This document shows positions 1-11,805 of a stretch of DNA of 64,000 nucleotides, piece after piece (the first letter of the stretch is position 1; each line of letters starts with the position of its first letter). The notes below the pieces were generated by a model. The model was not told where the DNA came from, searched no databases, and was given only the letters and a program-made list of their open reading frames with translations. This DNA is from Crocodylus rhombifer. Taxonomy: Eukaryota > Chordata > Crocodylia > Crocodylidae. The stretch covers positions 124,001-188,000 of the forward strand of contig JAVSML010020787.1 in NCBI GenBank assembly GCA_038503035.1, read 5' to 3'. Both the position numbers and the translations under genes were made by a program.

Positions 1-2149
1 CTTACTCTAAATGACAGTTGAGCTATCTTTTTGTCCTTCAATATTGTGCAGAGGCACTTTCACACCTTCTTCAGAAGCTATTTTCTAATTCACTTAAAGA
101 TAAAGCAAGCACTTGGATGTTGAGATCACTGCTTTAAAAAAAGGAAAGCAGCTTATAGCAGAGCTTTAAAGATATTTACATAACCATAAACCCAGTAAAT
201 GCAGACATAGCAATCCTGCAAGTCAGCTGCTCCAACTCCCAGCCATTAGGATTCTAAATCTGGGCTGGATTCTTCTAAACTGCAATGAAAAAAGCCATAT
301 GTTCTCCCACAGGACTAGTTCATTTGAACACACAGTTCCCAGAGCTTCTCCTTCTCAAATAAAGCAGTTTTACCATACTGTAGAGAGAGGCAGATAACCA
401 TGTCAGTCTCAAGTTAGGTACAAGGCAGTTGGTTTATAAGGTGGCATTCTGGCCTGCCTCCTGCCATACTGTAAAGATAAGAGGCAAAACTAGGGTTAGA
501 GTTATGTCTGCACTCCAGTTCAAAGCTGTGGCTACAGCTCACACAGATATATTGGTACCTAACCCAGCTTCAAACTCGATAGTTTGAGTATTGATTGCCC
601 ATACCACCAAGAAGACTGCTTTAACTGCCAACTACACAGTTAGGGTCCTCTATCCAGGTTTAGACAGTTCATGATAAAGCCCATTCTACTGCAGTTGGAC
701 TGCTACCAGTTTAAAGCTAGCTAGCATATAGCTATACATATTGCAGCCAAACCTTTGGACTGCAGCCTAGACATTCTCTTAATTGCAGAAAAGTGCTTTG
801 GAAGAAGTCTACTGATTAGCACAAATACAATATGATAAAGTGAGCTCAAACAGGGAAAGGAAAAAAAGAAAGCAGCTCTCCACTCACCAGTAAAATGTAA
901 GCATTGCCTGTATAAGTAGATACAGAAATGCTTGGCACTGATCTAATTACAAAGATATCTGACTGCAGGGGATATCTGTAGACATTTAAAGTATTTCAGA
1001 AGCCATAATAATTATTAGAAGTATATACTGATATTATAGTAGTGCCAAAAGGCCCCACTGAGATTGGATGCCCACAGAGCCAGGTGAGGCACATGCAGAG
1101 TGACTACACCCTGTCAGGTGTGGCTGTCAGACAGAGAAAGAGGAGGGGGAACCCCAGGAAGCAAATATGCATGAAGGTCTGGCAGAGTTTTGTTGGTTAC
1201 AAGACCTGCTGCTGAATATGAGTTAAGAGTTAGAGAGTGGAAGGTTAAAAAAGAAAGATAATCCCAGCTCATTATCTGCAACCCGTCAACTGGCTGGGTT
1301 TGGCAGGCAACATGGCAGAGGCGAGTCTTCAGGACAGATCTGAGGGAACATAAGAAAAATTCAGTATTAAAAGCCCACATGCATGAGGGGCAAGGCATCC
1401 AGGCTTCACAGGGGCTGACTAGTCTGTGACACAGGTCAAGAACGGTGGTAAGAAGGCAGAGCCCAAGATACTGATAAGTTATAGTTTGCTAGATGGGTTA
1501 GGACTGCAATGCAAAGGCAAGCTGTGAAGCTAAGAGCACCATCAATAGAGTCTTACAGCATGAGCTGATGTGGTCAGAACCACGAGCTGGTGTTATTCTC
1601 TGCACCTCCATTAGCGAAGTTCAGGTAGAATTTTACTTCATTCAATCCAGCATTCACCACATGAGAAAACCTGTGACAGACAGAAATTTAGGACCCCAGC
1701 GTAAACTCTAAGGAAGTGTCATTCAGAGAGCTACGTACAGCGCACTTGCTAATACAAGCATGACAATCTATACTGTCCTGCAGCAGTCTCACAAAGTACT
1801 TTTATTATTAACTGACTAAATACAGCTCGATTGGCTGTTTGTAGGCCATTTAAATGTATAATGGTGGTGATGTTTAGAGTGTGTGTAATCCTTCAGGCCT
1901 GATCCACAAATGCTTTGATAAACTAAGACATCACATTACCCTACAACCTGCCAGCATTTCCTTTGCAAAGAGATTGAACACAACTTTCTCGAAGAGACAC
2001 TTCAACACAGGACACAATCTTCAGAACTAAACACAACCACAAACATTCATTAGTATTGCTAAGATGTGTTGCAAATCGGACACGCTGGTGTGCACATGTT
2101 AGTTGGGGACAGGTATTCAATTTAACTCTTTAAAGACAGCTCCACCATA
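1..2149. other. KCTD5 intron 1, no gene seen
   Basis: AT-rich non-coding DNA. I see no exon matching KCTD5 and no clear repeat; the one open frame here (1114-1398, minus) has no recognisable protein. Confidence 0.5.
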
Positions 2150-3165
2150 AAAGAGCAGTGGAACGAACACTTTCAAGAGCTCTTGAACCGAGATTCTAAT
2201 GAAGACAGAACCTGTTCAGCCTCCACAAGAGAAGGCTATGGGGGGATCTAGTGGCCTGTTATAAACTAGTCAGGGGGGATCAGCGGGCATTGGGGGAGTC
2301 ACTGTTCCCCCAAGCACCACCAGGAGTGACCAGGAATAACGGTCAAAAGCTGGCAGAGGGGAGATTTAGGCTAGACATCAGGAGGCGCGACTTCACGGTC
2401 TGGGCAGCTAGGATCTGGAACCAACTTCCAAGAGAAGTGGTGCTGGCTCCTACCCTGGGGGTTTTTAAGAGGAGGTTAGATGAACACCTTGCTGGGGTCG
2501 TTTTTGACCCCAGTACTCTTTCCTGCCATGGCAGGGGGTCGGACTAGATGATCTACTCAGGTCCTTTCGGACCCTAGAAACTATGAAACAATACCATCAA
2601 AGCCATTTCACAACACCCATTAAGAACTACCTTGCAGATCTTCCAATTTATCAAGAGGCCTTGAAAGCCATTAAGCAGATGCAGAACAGCAAAGCCTGTG
2701 GTCCTGATGGAATACCAGCTGAAATCTATAAGCAGAGTAGAAAAAACCTCCCTCACCAACTACACAGTTATTTTGCAATCTGGACATGTGAACAGATTCC
2801 CAGTGACCAGAAAGATGCCAGAATTATTACCATAATTAAGAAAGGAAACAGATTGGATTGTAGTAATTACCATGATATTGCACTCCTGTCCACCGCTGGG
2901 CAGATCCTTGCCCGTATTCTCCTCAGTAGACACTCTTTCCTAGCTCAGGAGAGTCTAGCCAAGTCCCAACGTGGGTTCCGACCACTCAGAGCTTTAACAA
3001 ATATGATGCTGTTTGTTGCTGAACAGCTTTGGGAGAAGCTTGGCGAGCAACCTCAAGATGTTTACATCAGTGATGGGGCTAAGGCCTTGATTCAATCAAC
3101 AGCAAGGCCCTATGGAAGATCCTGATGAGATCTGGACACCTGCCAGAAGTTGATTTAGTCAGGGA
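2150..3165 (+). mobile_element. Decayed non-CR1 LINE reverse transcriptase, interrupted by a CR1 tail
   Basis: The parts 2150-2207 and 2589-3165 read as one old reverse transcriptase. The first part reads EQWNEHFQELLNRDSNED. The second has AIKQMQNSKACGPDGIPAEIY, KKGNRLDCSNYHDIALLS, AGQILARILLSR and SQRGFRP, then a frameshift into ALWKIL. The catalytic strand is ruined: VYISDGAKAL stands where a functional copy has a D-x-x-KAFD motif. The wording of these motifs is unlike CR1 and resembles the jockey/RTE-like LINEs of other animals; I am unsure of the clade. A CR1 3' end (2208-2588) sits inside it. Confidence 0.75.
2208..2588 (+). mobile_element. CR1 LINE 3' end, nested
   Basis: Starts at CCTGTTCAGCCTCCACAAG and ends at CCCTAGAAACTATGAAAC, nearly identical to the tail of the CR1 at 6895-8936. 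An open frame over 2251-2547 covers the C-terminal reverse-transcriptase region ([30 protein letters not shown]). It is severely 5'-truncated and inserted into an older LINE. Confidence 0.9.
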
Positions 3166-3562
3166 CAATCTTGCCTTGAGCAGGGGCTGGCCTCAGTGGG
3201 TGCCTGTACACGCACAGGATGCCTGCTCCAACACGTTCCAATTAGAATGCATAGAAGCAGACTTGATTAACTGAGTCTGCTGGAGTGTGCTAATTAACAT
3301 GCCCCAGCAGCCTCAGTGACGTATATTCAGCACCCTGAGCTTCAGAATGGTAACGAGGCGTTTTAACTGAAGCTCGTTAACTGAAGCTTTAGTTAAAGTG
3401 CCCTGTCTGCCGACGCGCAGGACACTGTATACACAAGACGTTGCGGGTGCTCTAATTACAGCATTGCTCCCCCACCACCCAGAGCACATGTAAAGACTCC
3501 CAATGATCTTGTGTGGTCCCTTCCAGCCCTACTTTTCTATGAGCCTATGGATCTATGGAATG
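3166..3562 (+). mobile_element. CR1 3' tail split by a MITE
   Basis: CR1 tail wording 'CTTGCCTTGAGCAGGGGCTGG' (up to about 3198) resumes at about 3511 with 'ATGATCTTGTGTGGTCCCTTCC' and ends CTTTTCTATGAGCCTATGG. The 310 bp in between is a separate element. Confidence 0.65.
3199..3510 (-). mobile_element. TTAA-type hairpin MITE, copy 1 (old)
   Basis: The left end GTGGGTGCCTGTACACGCA and right end GCACATGTAAAGACTCCC match, in reverse order, the ends of the copy at 21192-21528 (GGGCACTTTTACATGTGC ... GTACAGGCACCC). Both contain an AGCAGACT...GATTAA...GTCTGCT core. No transposase is present, so it is non-autonomous. The flanking duplication is no longer readable. Confidence 0.6.
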
Positions 3563-4429
3563 GCTCAAAAGAAGCGTACCTAAAAAAATCAAGTGTTCTC
3601 AAACCGGTTCAGTGCTATATGTGGACACCAAGTATTCTGTGACAGGTCTGATCAGCCCTCAGCATCCCATACTGCATCACTCCTCACCCTTCTCACTGCT
3701 GTCATTGGCCACTCTGGTATGCAATCAAAACTTTACTGCCCCCCTTCCCTCCTTGTGTTGTCACTTCTTTCCATAAGCTCCCCTGCACTGCTTGTTCAAG
3801 AAAACTGATCTTTCCAACAACCAGCTATAGTCTCAGTCCCTATTCCATCGTGGTCACTCATCATTCCCTGCCACCCTTAGGAACCCAAAATGTGCCTCTC
3901 AATCCTGCTCCCCCACAGCCCCCTGAAGTCAGGGTCAGGCAAGCACACTAGAGCTTGGTCAAATGCAGGCTAATGAATATTAGTAACATCATGATTTGGA
4001 CAGAAGGGACAAAGGAAAAGTGACAGTGCCTCCAGTCACAGGTCTCCCACACCTTGGAGCTCCCACAGCATGGGCACATGCACTTCCCCTCCATGAAGCA
4101 TGCTAGACTGGGTGCTCACTTCCACCCCCGGGTTTCAGAGCCATGGTACTTAAAAACCTCAAAGGTGACTTTCACCTGCAGCATAAGGGCACTGCACATG
4201 TGGGTGCCTCTAACTCACAACCATTAGGAACCAGATCACAATTTCAGAATGGGTCAATTGTTACATGTATCCATACCCTTAGAGACCAACTGGTTCAGAG
4301 CCATGGGCTTTTGTAAGGGACAACCTACTTGGGGTGTTATAACTGGACCTTCTGGAGGTGGTGGGGGAAATGAGAACTACTTGCAATATTTAAGGTGTGG
4401 ATACAGCATAAATGTATACGGTGGCATAA
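3563..4429. other. KCTD5 intron 1 stretch without assigned feature
   Basis: C-rich non-coding sequence. Short open frames at 3555-3808 have no recognisable protein. Confidence 0.45.
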
Positions 4430-5045
4430 TGACCTTTTCTGCTTTTTTAATTTTTGGTTTTTCCTCAATTGTCCTCTTAATAATTCCTAATATTCTATTC
4501 ACATTTTTGATGGCCACTAGGACTGACCTGATTTTTTTCAGGGAGCTATCCATAATACTTCCAAGATCACTTTCTTTAGTAACAGCTAATGTAGAGTCCA
4601 GCCTTGTATATGTGCATCTCAGGCTATTTTCTCACTCACATGCATCATTTAACACTGAACTTCATCCATTATTTTGTTGCCCACTCAATTTTACAAGATC
4701 CTGCTGCAGTTTTTCAGTTACTGTTGGTTTCTTTGTTTGTTTTTAATCATCACAGGTACGTTAGTGTCATCCACAAAGCCAACCACCTCACTATTCACCC
4801 CCCCTTTCCAAACCACCTAAGTTATATAGCATAGGCCACAGCACACCGTGGGGAGACCCCACTGCTTACCTACCTCTCTTTATGGTAAGAACTATCCATT
4901 TCTACCTACTCTGTCTCCCTTCTTTTAACCAATTACTGATCCCCAAGTGGATCTTGCCTCTAATGCCAGGATGGCCTCGTTTTGTTGAGAGGGGTTCATT
5001 TGATATCGGCATCTGTCTAAAGGGTTCTGAAAGTCCAGACACACT
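4430..5045 (-). mobile_element. Old CR1/L3-type LINE fragment, antisense
   Basis: Wording such as 'TTTTAACCAATTACTGATCC', 'GTGGGGAGACCCCACTG' and 'GGGTTCTGAAAGTCCAGACA' is typical of antisense old CR1/L3 reverse-transcriptase DNA in amniotes (recognised from memory). It is degraded, with no intact frame. The plus-strand open frame at 4249-4746 overlapping it is a shadow. Confidence 0.6.
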
Positions 5046-5174
5046 ACATTAGCTCCCAAGCCCAGTCATACCTCCAGCTAGAAATCAGGCAATGACCAGG
5101 AAAGCGGGTTTTAGCTTTGTTGTTTAAACGAACATAAATTTTTCCCCATGATTTAAAATGGTCACGTTGAATGC

Positions 5175-5529
5175 CATAGGCGACACATGCCTCCCGAGGC
5201 AGGGGAAGGCATGGCAACCAGCAGTAGTGGGGGCGCGACAACAGCGAGTAGGGACTGCCCGCAGGTGGCCGCTCTGACATCAGTGGCATGGGTGAGCCAA
5301 GCAGGGACCGCCCACAGGCAACTGCAGCGGAGCCAATAGCAGAGGGGGTCCCCATGGCTGAACGCTGACTCCAGAAGTGCCAGCAGCACTTCTCGGCGGT
5401 GGGGGAGCACCAGCACTCCACCTTCCCCCCCGCCATCACCTAAGCTGAACGTACTTGCTCTCAGGGGGGGCACCAGCACTCTCAGGGGGTGCACGTGCAC
5501 CCCCATGCACTCCCTGTGCATCGCCTATG
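5175..5529. mobile_element. Non-autonomous hAT-like DNA transposon, 355 bp
   Basis: Terminal inverted repeats CATAGGCGAYRCA at both ends. Flanking 8-mers TTGAATGC (5167-5174) and TTGTATGC (5530-5537) match at 7 of 8 positions, as expected for an aged hAT 8-bp target duplication. The interior is GC-rich with repeated GGGGCACCAGCACTCTC-like motifs and no transposase. Confidence 0.7.
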
Positions 5530-5537
5530 TTGTATGC

Positions 5538-6894
5538 ACCTTATTCATCCTTCTCCCAGTCTCTCTCCTAGAATTATATCCAGGCCTGGTCTCTGCTGGG
5601 AGCCCTGCCCCAGGAAATACCTAGACTTCTGCCACTCAAAAGTTCCAAGAGCAGGTCTTCTTCCCATCAATGCCTGACACCCCTGCTTGACCCTACAGAC
5701 CCAGAACACCAGGTTACACTAATCCAAGTGATTTTATTGTCATGGTTACCCTCCTCATTTCTCCCTATTTCCCTCCTTTCTTTGTTATACTCACTTGGAG
5801 CACCTTACAGCAAAGTGGGTCAGAAGCAGTATTACTCCGTGAGTTTACAGCATGCCCAGCACAAATGGCCTCGAATAATTAAATAAAAAGCTACTGAAAC
5901 AGTTAAGGATATATCCATGTGAATGCTTTGCACAGGACTTTCCATTACCATTCTGGTTAAATGATTCATGTCATTAGTGAAACTACTTGATATCTGGCAA
6001 GGTTAAGAGTTTTAAAAAATGGTGCAAAATTAAGTCTCTAAATGAGTGGCATCAGAGTTGAACAGCAAGCAGTTGTTACTGAAGCCAATGATATCCACAG
6101 AGGTCCAGAGGAACTGCTAATATTTTAAAGGTATTATCTAGGTGTATAACTACGGATATGCAAACTGACTATTAGCTAACTGTTCTCCACATTTTTTGTT
6201 AAATTCTAGTTCTTATGTTCAGAATGTAGCTTTCTTGGGTAGAAAAATCTAAACTATGCACCACAGATTTCAGGGTCAGATAGTAAAACCTGCGAGTACT
6301 TTAAAAATAACGAACTTGATAACCATACGATACTCAGATCTCTACCTTACCTTCAAATTGCAAAGTGACTCACACAAATAAGATACTTTCCTCCCAGTGG
6401 CAGTCTAGCACTGACAGGCTGAACAAAAAGAATAAGCTGCTGGAAAGATTTTGATTACTGAAAACATTCAGTGCATGTTTCCGTAACAGATTCTGCATCA
6501 GGAAAATATCCCTGACCTTCACAAGCCATTTAAAACCCAAACAGAAATACTGTGACCCAGCACATCATTGAAATGGGACTGGCCAACCCCCTTAGCCATG
6601 GGGCAGCAAATCTACAGAGCCATGAAATAATTTGTGAAGAGAAAAATTAAGTGGGAGTTAGGGGGTGCTCAACTCAGGACACATTTAATAGCAGAACATG
6701 AAGTGAAATTATAGTAAGAAAAAAGAAAAACAAGAAAGGAAAAAAGGAAAGCCTCAAAACTGGTTAAACACAAAAGTACAAATGAGTTTTCTCTTTCAAG
6801 GATTCAGAACCTCCGTTTGCTGTCTATTTTTACATGTTTATCTTTAAAATGAGCTTTAAACAGCTTTGCTGCTGAACACAATCAACTCCAAGCC
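5538..6894. other. KCTD5 intron 1 stretch without assigned feature
   Basis: AT-rich sequence with an A/G-rich run near 6717-6752. I see no coding exon and no clear repeat. Confidence 0.45.
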
Positions 6895-8936
6895 CAAAGG
6901 AAGGTAATCCCAACAAGAATCAAAGGGAGCAGGAGAGCACACAAGCCTCCGTGGCTCACCAAAAGCATCCGGGAATGTCTCCTTGCTAAAAGGGAGGCGT
7001 ACACCTAATGGAAAGAAGGGGACATCACCAGGGATGACTGTACTGCAGTCACTCGGGGATGTAGGGGGGCAGTCAGGAAGGCCAAGGCAGAGATGGAATT
7101 CGGACTAGCTTCCCAGATTAAGAACAATAAGAAGTCCTTCTTTAAATACATAGGGGGTAACAAGAAGGTTCCAGGTAGTGTGGGGCCCCTGCAGGACGCA
7201 TTGGGAAATTTGGTCATCACACCAGACAAAGCTAACATGTTTAACGATTTCTTTGCCTCCGTCTTCCTAAGTAGGGACCGGAACAGTCACCACCCTGCTG
7301 GGCCCCCCTCGGGCCCCAGGGGAGGCACACCTGGGCCAAAGGTTAGTGAGGAACTAGCTAGGGAACTTCTGGAGGGACTGGACATATTCAAGTCAGCTGG
7401 TCTGGATGATCTCCACCCTACAGTTCTAAAGGAATTGGCCGAGGTCATTGCAGGACCCCTGGCACGGCTTTATGAGCACTCGTGGTGCTCTGGTGTGGTG
7501 CCAGAGGACTGGAAGAGGGCCAACGTGGTTCCAATATTCAAAAAGGGGAAGAAGGAGGACCCGGGAAACTATAGGCCGGTTAGTCTTACCTCAATTCTAG
7601 GCAAGCTGTTTGAGAAAATTATGCTGGCACATCCAGGCAGGGCCAGCAGGGGACTGCATGCTTAGGGGCAACCAACATGGGTTCATCAGTGGCAGGTCCT
7701 GTCAGACCAACCTGGTGGCCTTTTACGATCAGATCACCAAATCATTAGATGCAGGGGTAGTAGTGGACATAGTCTTCCTGGACTTCCGGAAGGCTTTCGA
7801 CACTGTCTCTCACCCCGTTCTCATTAAGAAACTGGGGGACTGTGCTGTCGACACCCACACAGTCAAATGGGTCGCCCACTGGCTGGAGGGCCGCACCCAG
7901 AGGGTGGTAGTGGATGGGTCCTTCTCAACCTGGAAGGATGTGGGCAGTGGGGTTCCACAGGGCTTGGTCCTCAGGCCCGCACCGTTCAACTTCTTCATCA
8001 GTGACTTGAACGAAGGGGTAAAAACCACCCTGTTCAAATTTGCTGATGACACTAAAATGTGGGGGGATGTGGGCACACTAGAAGGAAGCAACAGGCTACA
8101 ATCGGACCTAGACAGGTTACAAGGGTGGGCAGATGGGAATAGGATGGGATTCAACACTGACAAGTGCAAAGTGATGCACCTGGGGAGGAACAACCAGCAC
8201 CATACCTACAGGCTGGGGAACTCCCCTCTTGTCAGCACGGAGGCAGAAAAGGATCTTGGAGTCATCATTGACTCCAAGATGAACATGGGCCAGCAGTGTG
8301 GGGAGGCAGTCAGGAAGGCCAACCGCACCTTGGCATGCATCCACAGATGCATCTCGAGCAGGTCCAAAGAGGTGATCCTCCCCCTCTATGCGGCACTGGT
8401 CAGGCTGCAGCTGGAGTACTGCATCCAGTTCTGGGCGCCGCACTTCAAGAGGGATGTGGACAGCATGGAGAGGGTCCAGAGGAGGCCACTCGTATGATCA
8501 GGGGGCAGCAGGGCAGGCCCTATGAAGAGAGGCTATGGGACCTGAACCTGTTCAGCCTCCACAAGAGAAGGCTGAGGGGGATCTAGTGGCCTGTTATAAA
8601 CTAGTCGGGGGGGGGAATCAGCAGGCATTGGGGGAGTCACTGTTCTCCCGAGCACCGCCAGGAGTGACCAGGAATAACGGTCACAAGCTGGCAGAGGGGA
8701 GATGATTTAGGCTAGACATCAGGAGGCGCTACTTCATGGTCACGGCAGCTAGGATCTGGAATCAACTTCCAAGAGAAGTGGTGCAGGCTCCTATCCTGGG
8801 GGGTTTTAAGAGGAAGTTAGATGAACACCTTGCTGGGGTCGTTTGACCCCAGTACTCTTTCCTGCCATGGCAGGGGGTCGGACTAGATGATCTACTCAGG
8901 TCCCTTCCGACCCTAGAAACTATGAAACTATTGTGA
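6895..8936 (+). mobile_element. CR1 LINE, 5'-truncated, reverse transcriptase broken by frameshifts
   Basis: About 2 kb of CR1 from the spacer after the endonuclease to the 3' end CCCTAGAAACTATGAAAC. The reverse transcriptase is readable in three successive frames: 7093-7665 ([54 protein letters not shown]), 7610-8497 (NQHGFISGRSC, VFLDFRKAFDTVSHP, GVPQGLVL, FADDTKMW), then a one-base slip near 8485. Catalytic D residues in LDFRKAFD and FADD are still present. No endonuclease or ORF1 is seen. It belongs to a different CR1 subfamily from the copies in PDPK1 intron 11. Confidence 0.92.
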
Positions 8937-10516
8937 ATTGTGGAGAGGATTATTGCCACTGTTTAATTTGCTGAAATGTGGTCCTTGGCTTTCAGTCCTA
9001 AATGCAAAGGGATGAAGCACATTGTAAATGTTACCCTGGAAAACACGGAAACAATGTATTTTGAGCCTCTTCCGTATGGGACCAGATTTAGTACAGGATG
9101 TGGTAAGGTTAAGCTGGCTTTCTATTATAACTTGCTCAATACCATGATAGTTACAAATAATTTAAACCTGATATAAACACTAATTCCTGCCTCTTCCGGA
9201 AGCTTGTAATCCTCCAGTAGTAATGACACAGGTCTTGAAGCTTGTGAGGGGGGGAAAAAAAGGGTATTCTGATTGGATACCAAATCACAGTTTACAGTGT
9301 AAAGGAAGGTGGGGAACAACTACCAGGGATGCACAATACAGAACTGAAATCTGTAGTTCAACATTCAAAATGAAGAACGGCCAATAGAAAAAAGAATCCG
9401 AAGACCTACAAATCAGCTTATAAATATGCTTAAAAGAGGAAGAATTATACATGGCACAAAATGGAATTTTAGGAAGCTACCTAATCGCATTTCACGGAGA
9501 GAAATGCCTGGGATTTCAACACATAGTGAACAGCACATACAGTGGAACTCTAGATTTGAGAGTACGGTATAGTTTAAATCCAGGAGACAATTACATATGT
9601 AACTAACAAAAACAAAAACATCTGTGATCATATAATTCACTTTACACTCAGGAGCATGTTCCTAATTTTTTTCTATCCCCATTCCTAATAATTCACTCTA
9701 TTACTATTTTCTGCCACTTTATAACGTCTTTCCAGGATGGTTAACTTCACTTCTCCCAGTTTGCTGACTCCAGGTAACCTTGGTCCAGTTTGGTAGTCTT
9801 TTTTTTTTCCCCCCCATTCCTGATGTTAGAGCTGTTCTTGCCTAGATGGTATTTTAGAGAAACAGCTCTATTTCTGACTTTTTTCTCAAGATTTCAAATA
9901 AGTGACCTGGCAGATTAATGGAAAACCAAAGACCAGCATTGTTTGCCTGCCTCCAAGACACTCAAGAGCTCTTCTTTTGAGAAACCATTGGTAATATCAG
10001 TGCAGACAGTGCTTGTGAGAGTGAAATGTCTGACAGCTGTGAACTCCATTTTGCATTAGGAATACTGCTCTGCATTACACACTGAACATGTCTAAACTTG
10101 CCCAGGGCACATCACTGTAGACCCCGTGGATGGAGGCCCAACCAGGAGCACAACCCTGACACCTCACTGAAGGACCATCAGAAAGCCAGCAAGACAATCC
10201 AGGGCCATCAGCTTTGATAGTCCCACCTGTTGGCCTACATCCATGGAATACTACATTTCTCCTACAGCGTGACCTGCTCGTGGGACACGCATGCCTGAGG
10301 AAAGGAACTGGAGGATCCCTTTGCAGCATGTGGCAAAAGGCAAGACACTGTATTTAAGAGAGGGGGTTCTACTGTGAAAAGTGGTGAAGGAGTCAACCAT
10401 AGAAGAGGACAGAAAGCTCCCTGCCCGGCTTGAAATACTGACCCACGCAGAACTCGGGGGAAGGGCAAGATCAGACTCAGGGATAGTGTGTCAAAACTTT
10501 TGCTACATTTCAAGGA
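8937..10516. other. KCTD5 intron 1 stretch without assigned feature
   Basis: AT-rich non-coding sequence with a T/C run near 9799-9814. Short open frames on both strands match nothing I recognise. Confidence 0.45.
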
Positions 10517-10524
10517 TGTGTAAC

Positions 10525-11236
10525 CAGGGTGGATTTGATTTAAATCAAATTGGCTTAAATTATGATTATAATTGCAATTTAAATCACTGGCCAAGAAGCC
10601 TTGATTTAATCACTTTTCTACAAAAAGTGCATTCTTTTTTGATATCCTTTATTCATTTAACTTCTTGAAACTTTGAACTTTCAGAGAGAGTTAAGGGCTT
10701 TACTGTGTGTACGCAAACTTGCAAGAGGGCTGATGGGTGGGTAATCGGGGCCGTTACCTCTCATCCCCATATACTGCTATTAAGAAAGATGTTCTCTCTG
10801 GAGACACAAATCCACAGGTTGAGAACTGAAACTAAGCATCACAGAGATGCTTAATGGGATCTTCTAGACTGAACACTGAGTCCCATTGGGTAGAGTGGTT
10901 TTCTTAAGTCTTGACTAATCTTTAGAGAAGCCTCTGGGAACCCCATAAGATTGGGCCCCTAACATAGTCCATGGCCTGTTGTGACCTATTTATAAAGCTT
11001 TTCTAAAAAGGTTACATGAATGTATTAACACAAATAGCTTCTAATTAGAAGTTCTAATCCCTACTCCATGATGATATCTTTGAGCTTTAACATATCTTCA
11101 ATTAAAACCATCTTTACATAGGTCTATTTTTTTTAAAGCACCTTGAAAGAAATTAAAATGTGATTACATCAAAAATGTTTTAAATAAAAATCTGATTTTG
11201 AATTTTGTTTTTAATCATTGATTTTTATCCACCCTG
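10525..11236. mobile_element. Non-autonomous hAT-like DNA transposon, 712 bp
   Basis: Begins CAGGGTGGATTTGATTTAAA and ends with ATTTTTATCCACCCTG, giving terminal inverted repeats CAGGGTGGAT. Flanking 8-mers TGTGTAAC (10517-10524) and TCTGTAAC (11237-11244) agree at 7 of 8 positions. Sub-terminal TTTAAATCA/TGATT repeats are AT-rich and partly palindromic. No transposase frame. Confidence 0.85.
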
Positions 11237-11532
11237 TCTGTAACTCAATTGCTTTTGCAGTAAAGTCATTAGTTAGGAAATTCTTTTGCAAAAGTCTGTG
11301 CTTCCTTCCTTTCATGTCAAATTATTCCTGAAGGGATGAATTTATAAGCTCAGAGTGCCTCTACAAGCTGGGGAAGTACCAGGCGCTGGTTCCAAGGTCC
11401 CAGAGGGTTGGATTGTGCAGTCCACTCCCCAAGAAAGGGACGTCAGACAAAAGGGCTCAGCCTGGAAGTTCTGTAGACCCAGAAGCAGAAAGAGCAACTT
11501 GTCGGCAGCAGCAGTGACCCCTCGATACAAGG

Positions 11533-11805
11533 ATGACTAGACAGAGCAACAGGCTCAGGGTGCAGCCAGGGAGGCCAACACTGGATATTAAGAAAAACTC
11601 TCTCAAGAGGAGGGTGGTGAAGCACTGGGACAGGTCACCCAGAGAGGTGGTGGAGTCTCCATCCTTGGAGATGTTTAAGACCCAGGTAGACAAAGCCCTG
11701 GCTGGGATGATGTAGTTGGGCCTGGTCCTGCTCTGAGCAGGGGGCTGGATTGGATGCGACTCCTGAACTCCCTTCCAGCCCTCACAGTTGGTGATTCTAC
11801 GACTT
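11533..11805 (+). mobile_element. CR1 LINE 3' end
   Basis: Tail wording 'GGCTGGGATGATGTAGTTGG', 'GAGCAGGGGGCTGGATTGG' and 'CTTCCAGCCCTCACAGTT', with an open frame reading ...KHWDRSPREVVESPSLEMF. An older subfamily than the 6895 copy. The 190 bp before it (11340-11532) is unassigned. Confidence 0.8.

Noticed and set aside
4249..4746. 165-aa plus-strand open frame with hydrophobic segments
   Set aside because: Overlaps an antisense CR1/L3 fragment; no recognisable protein.
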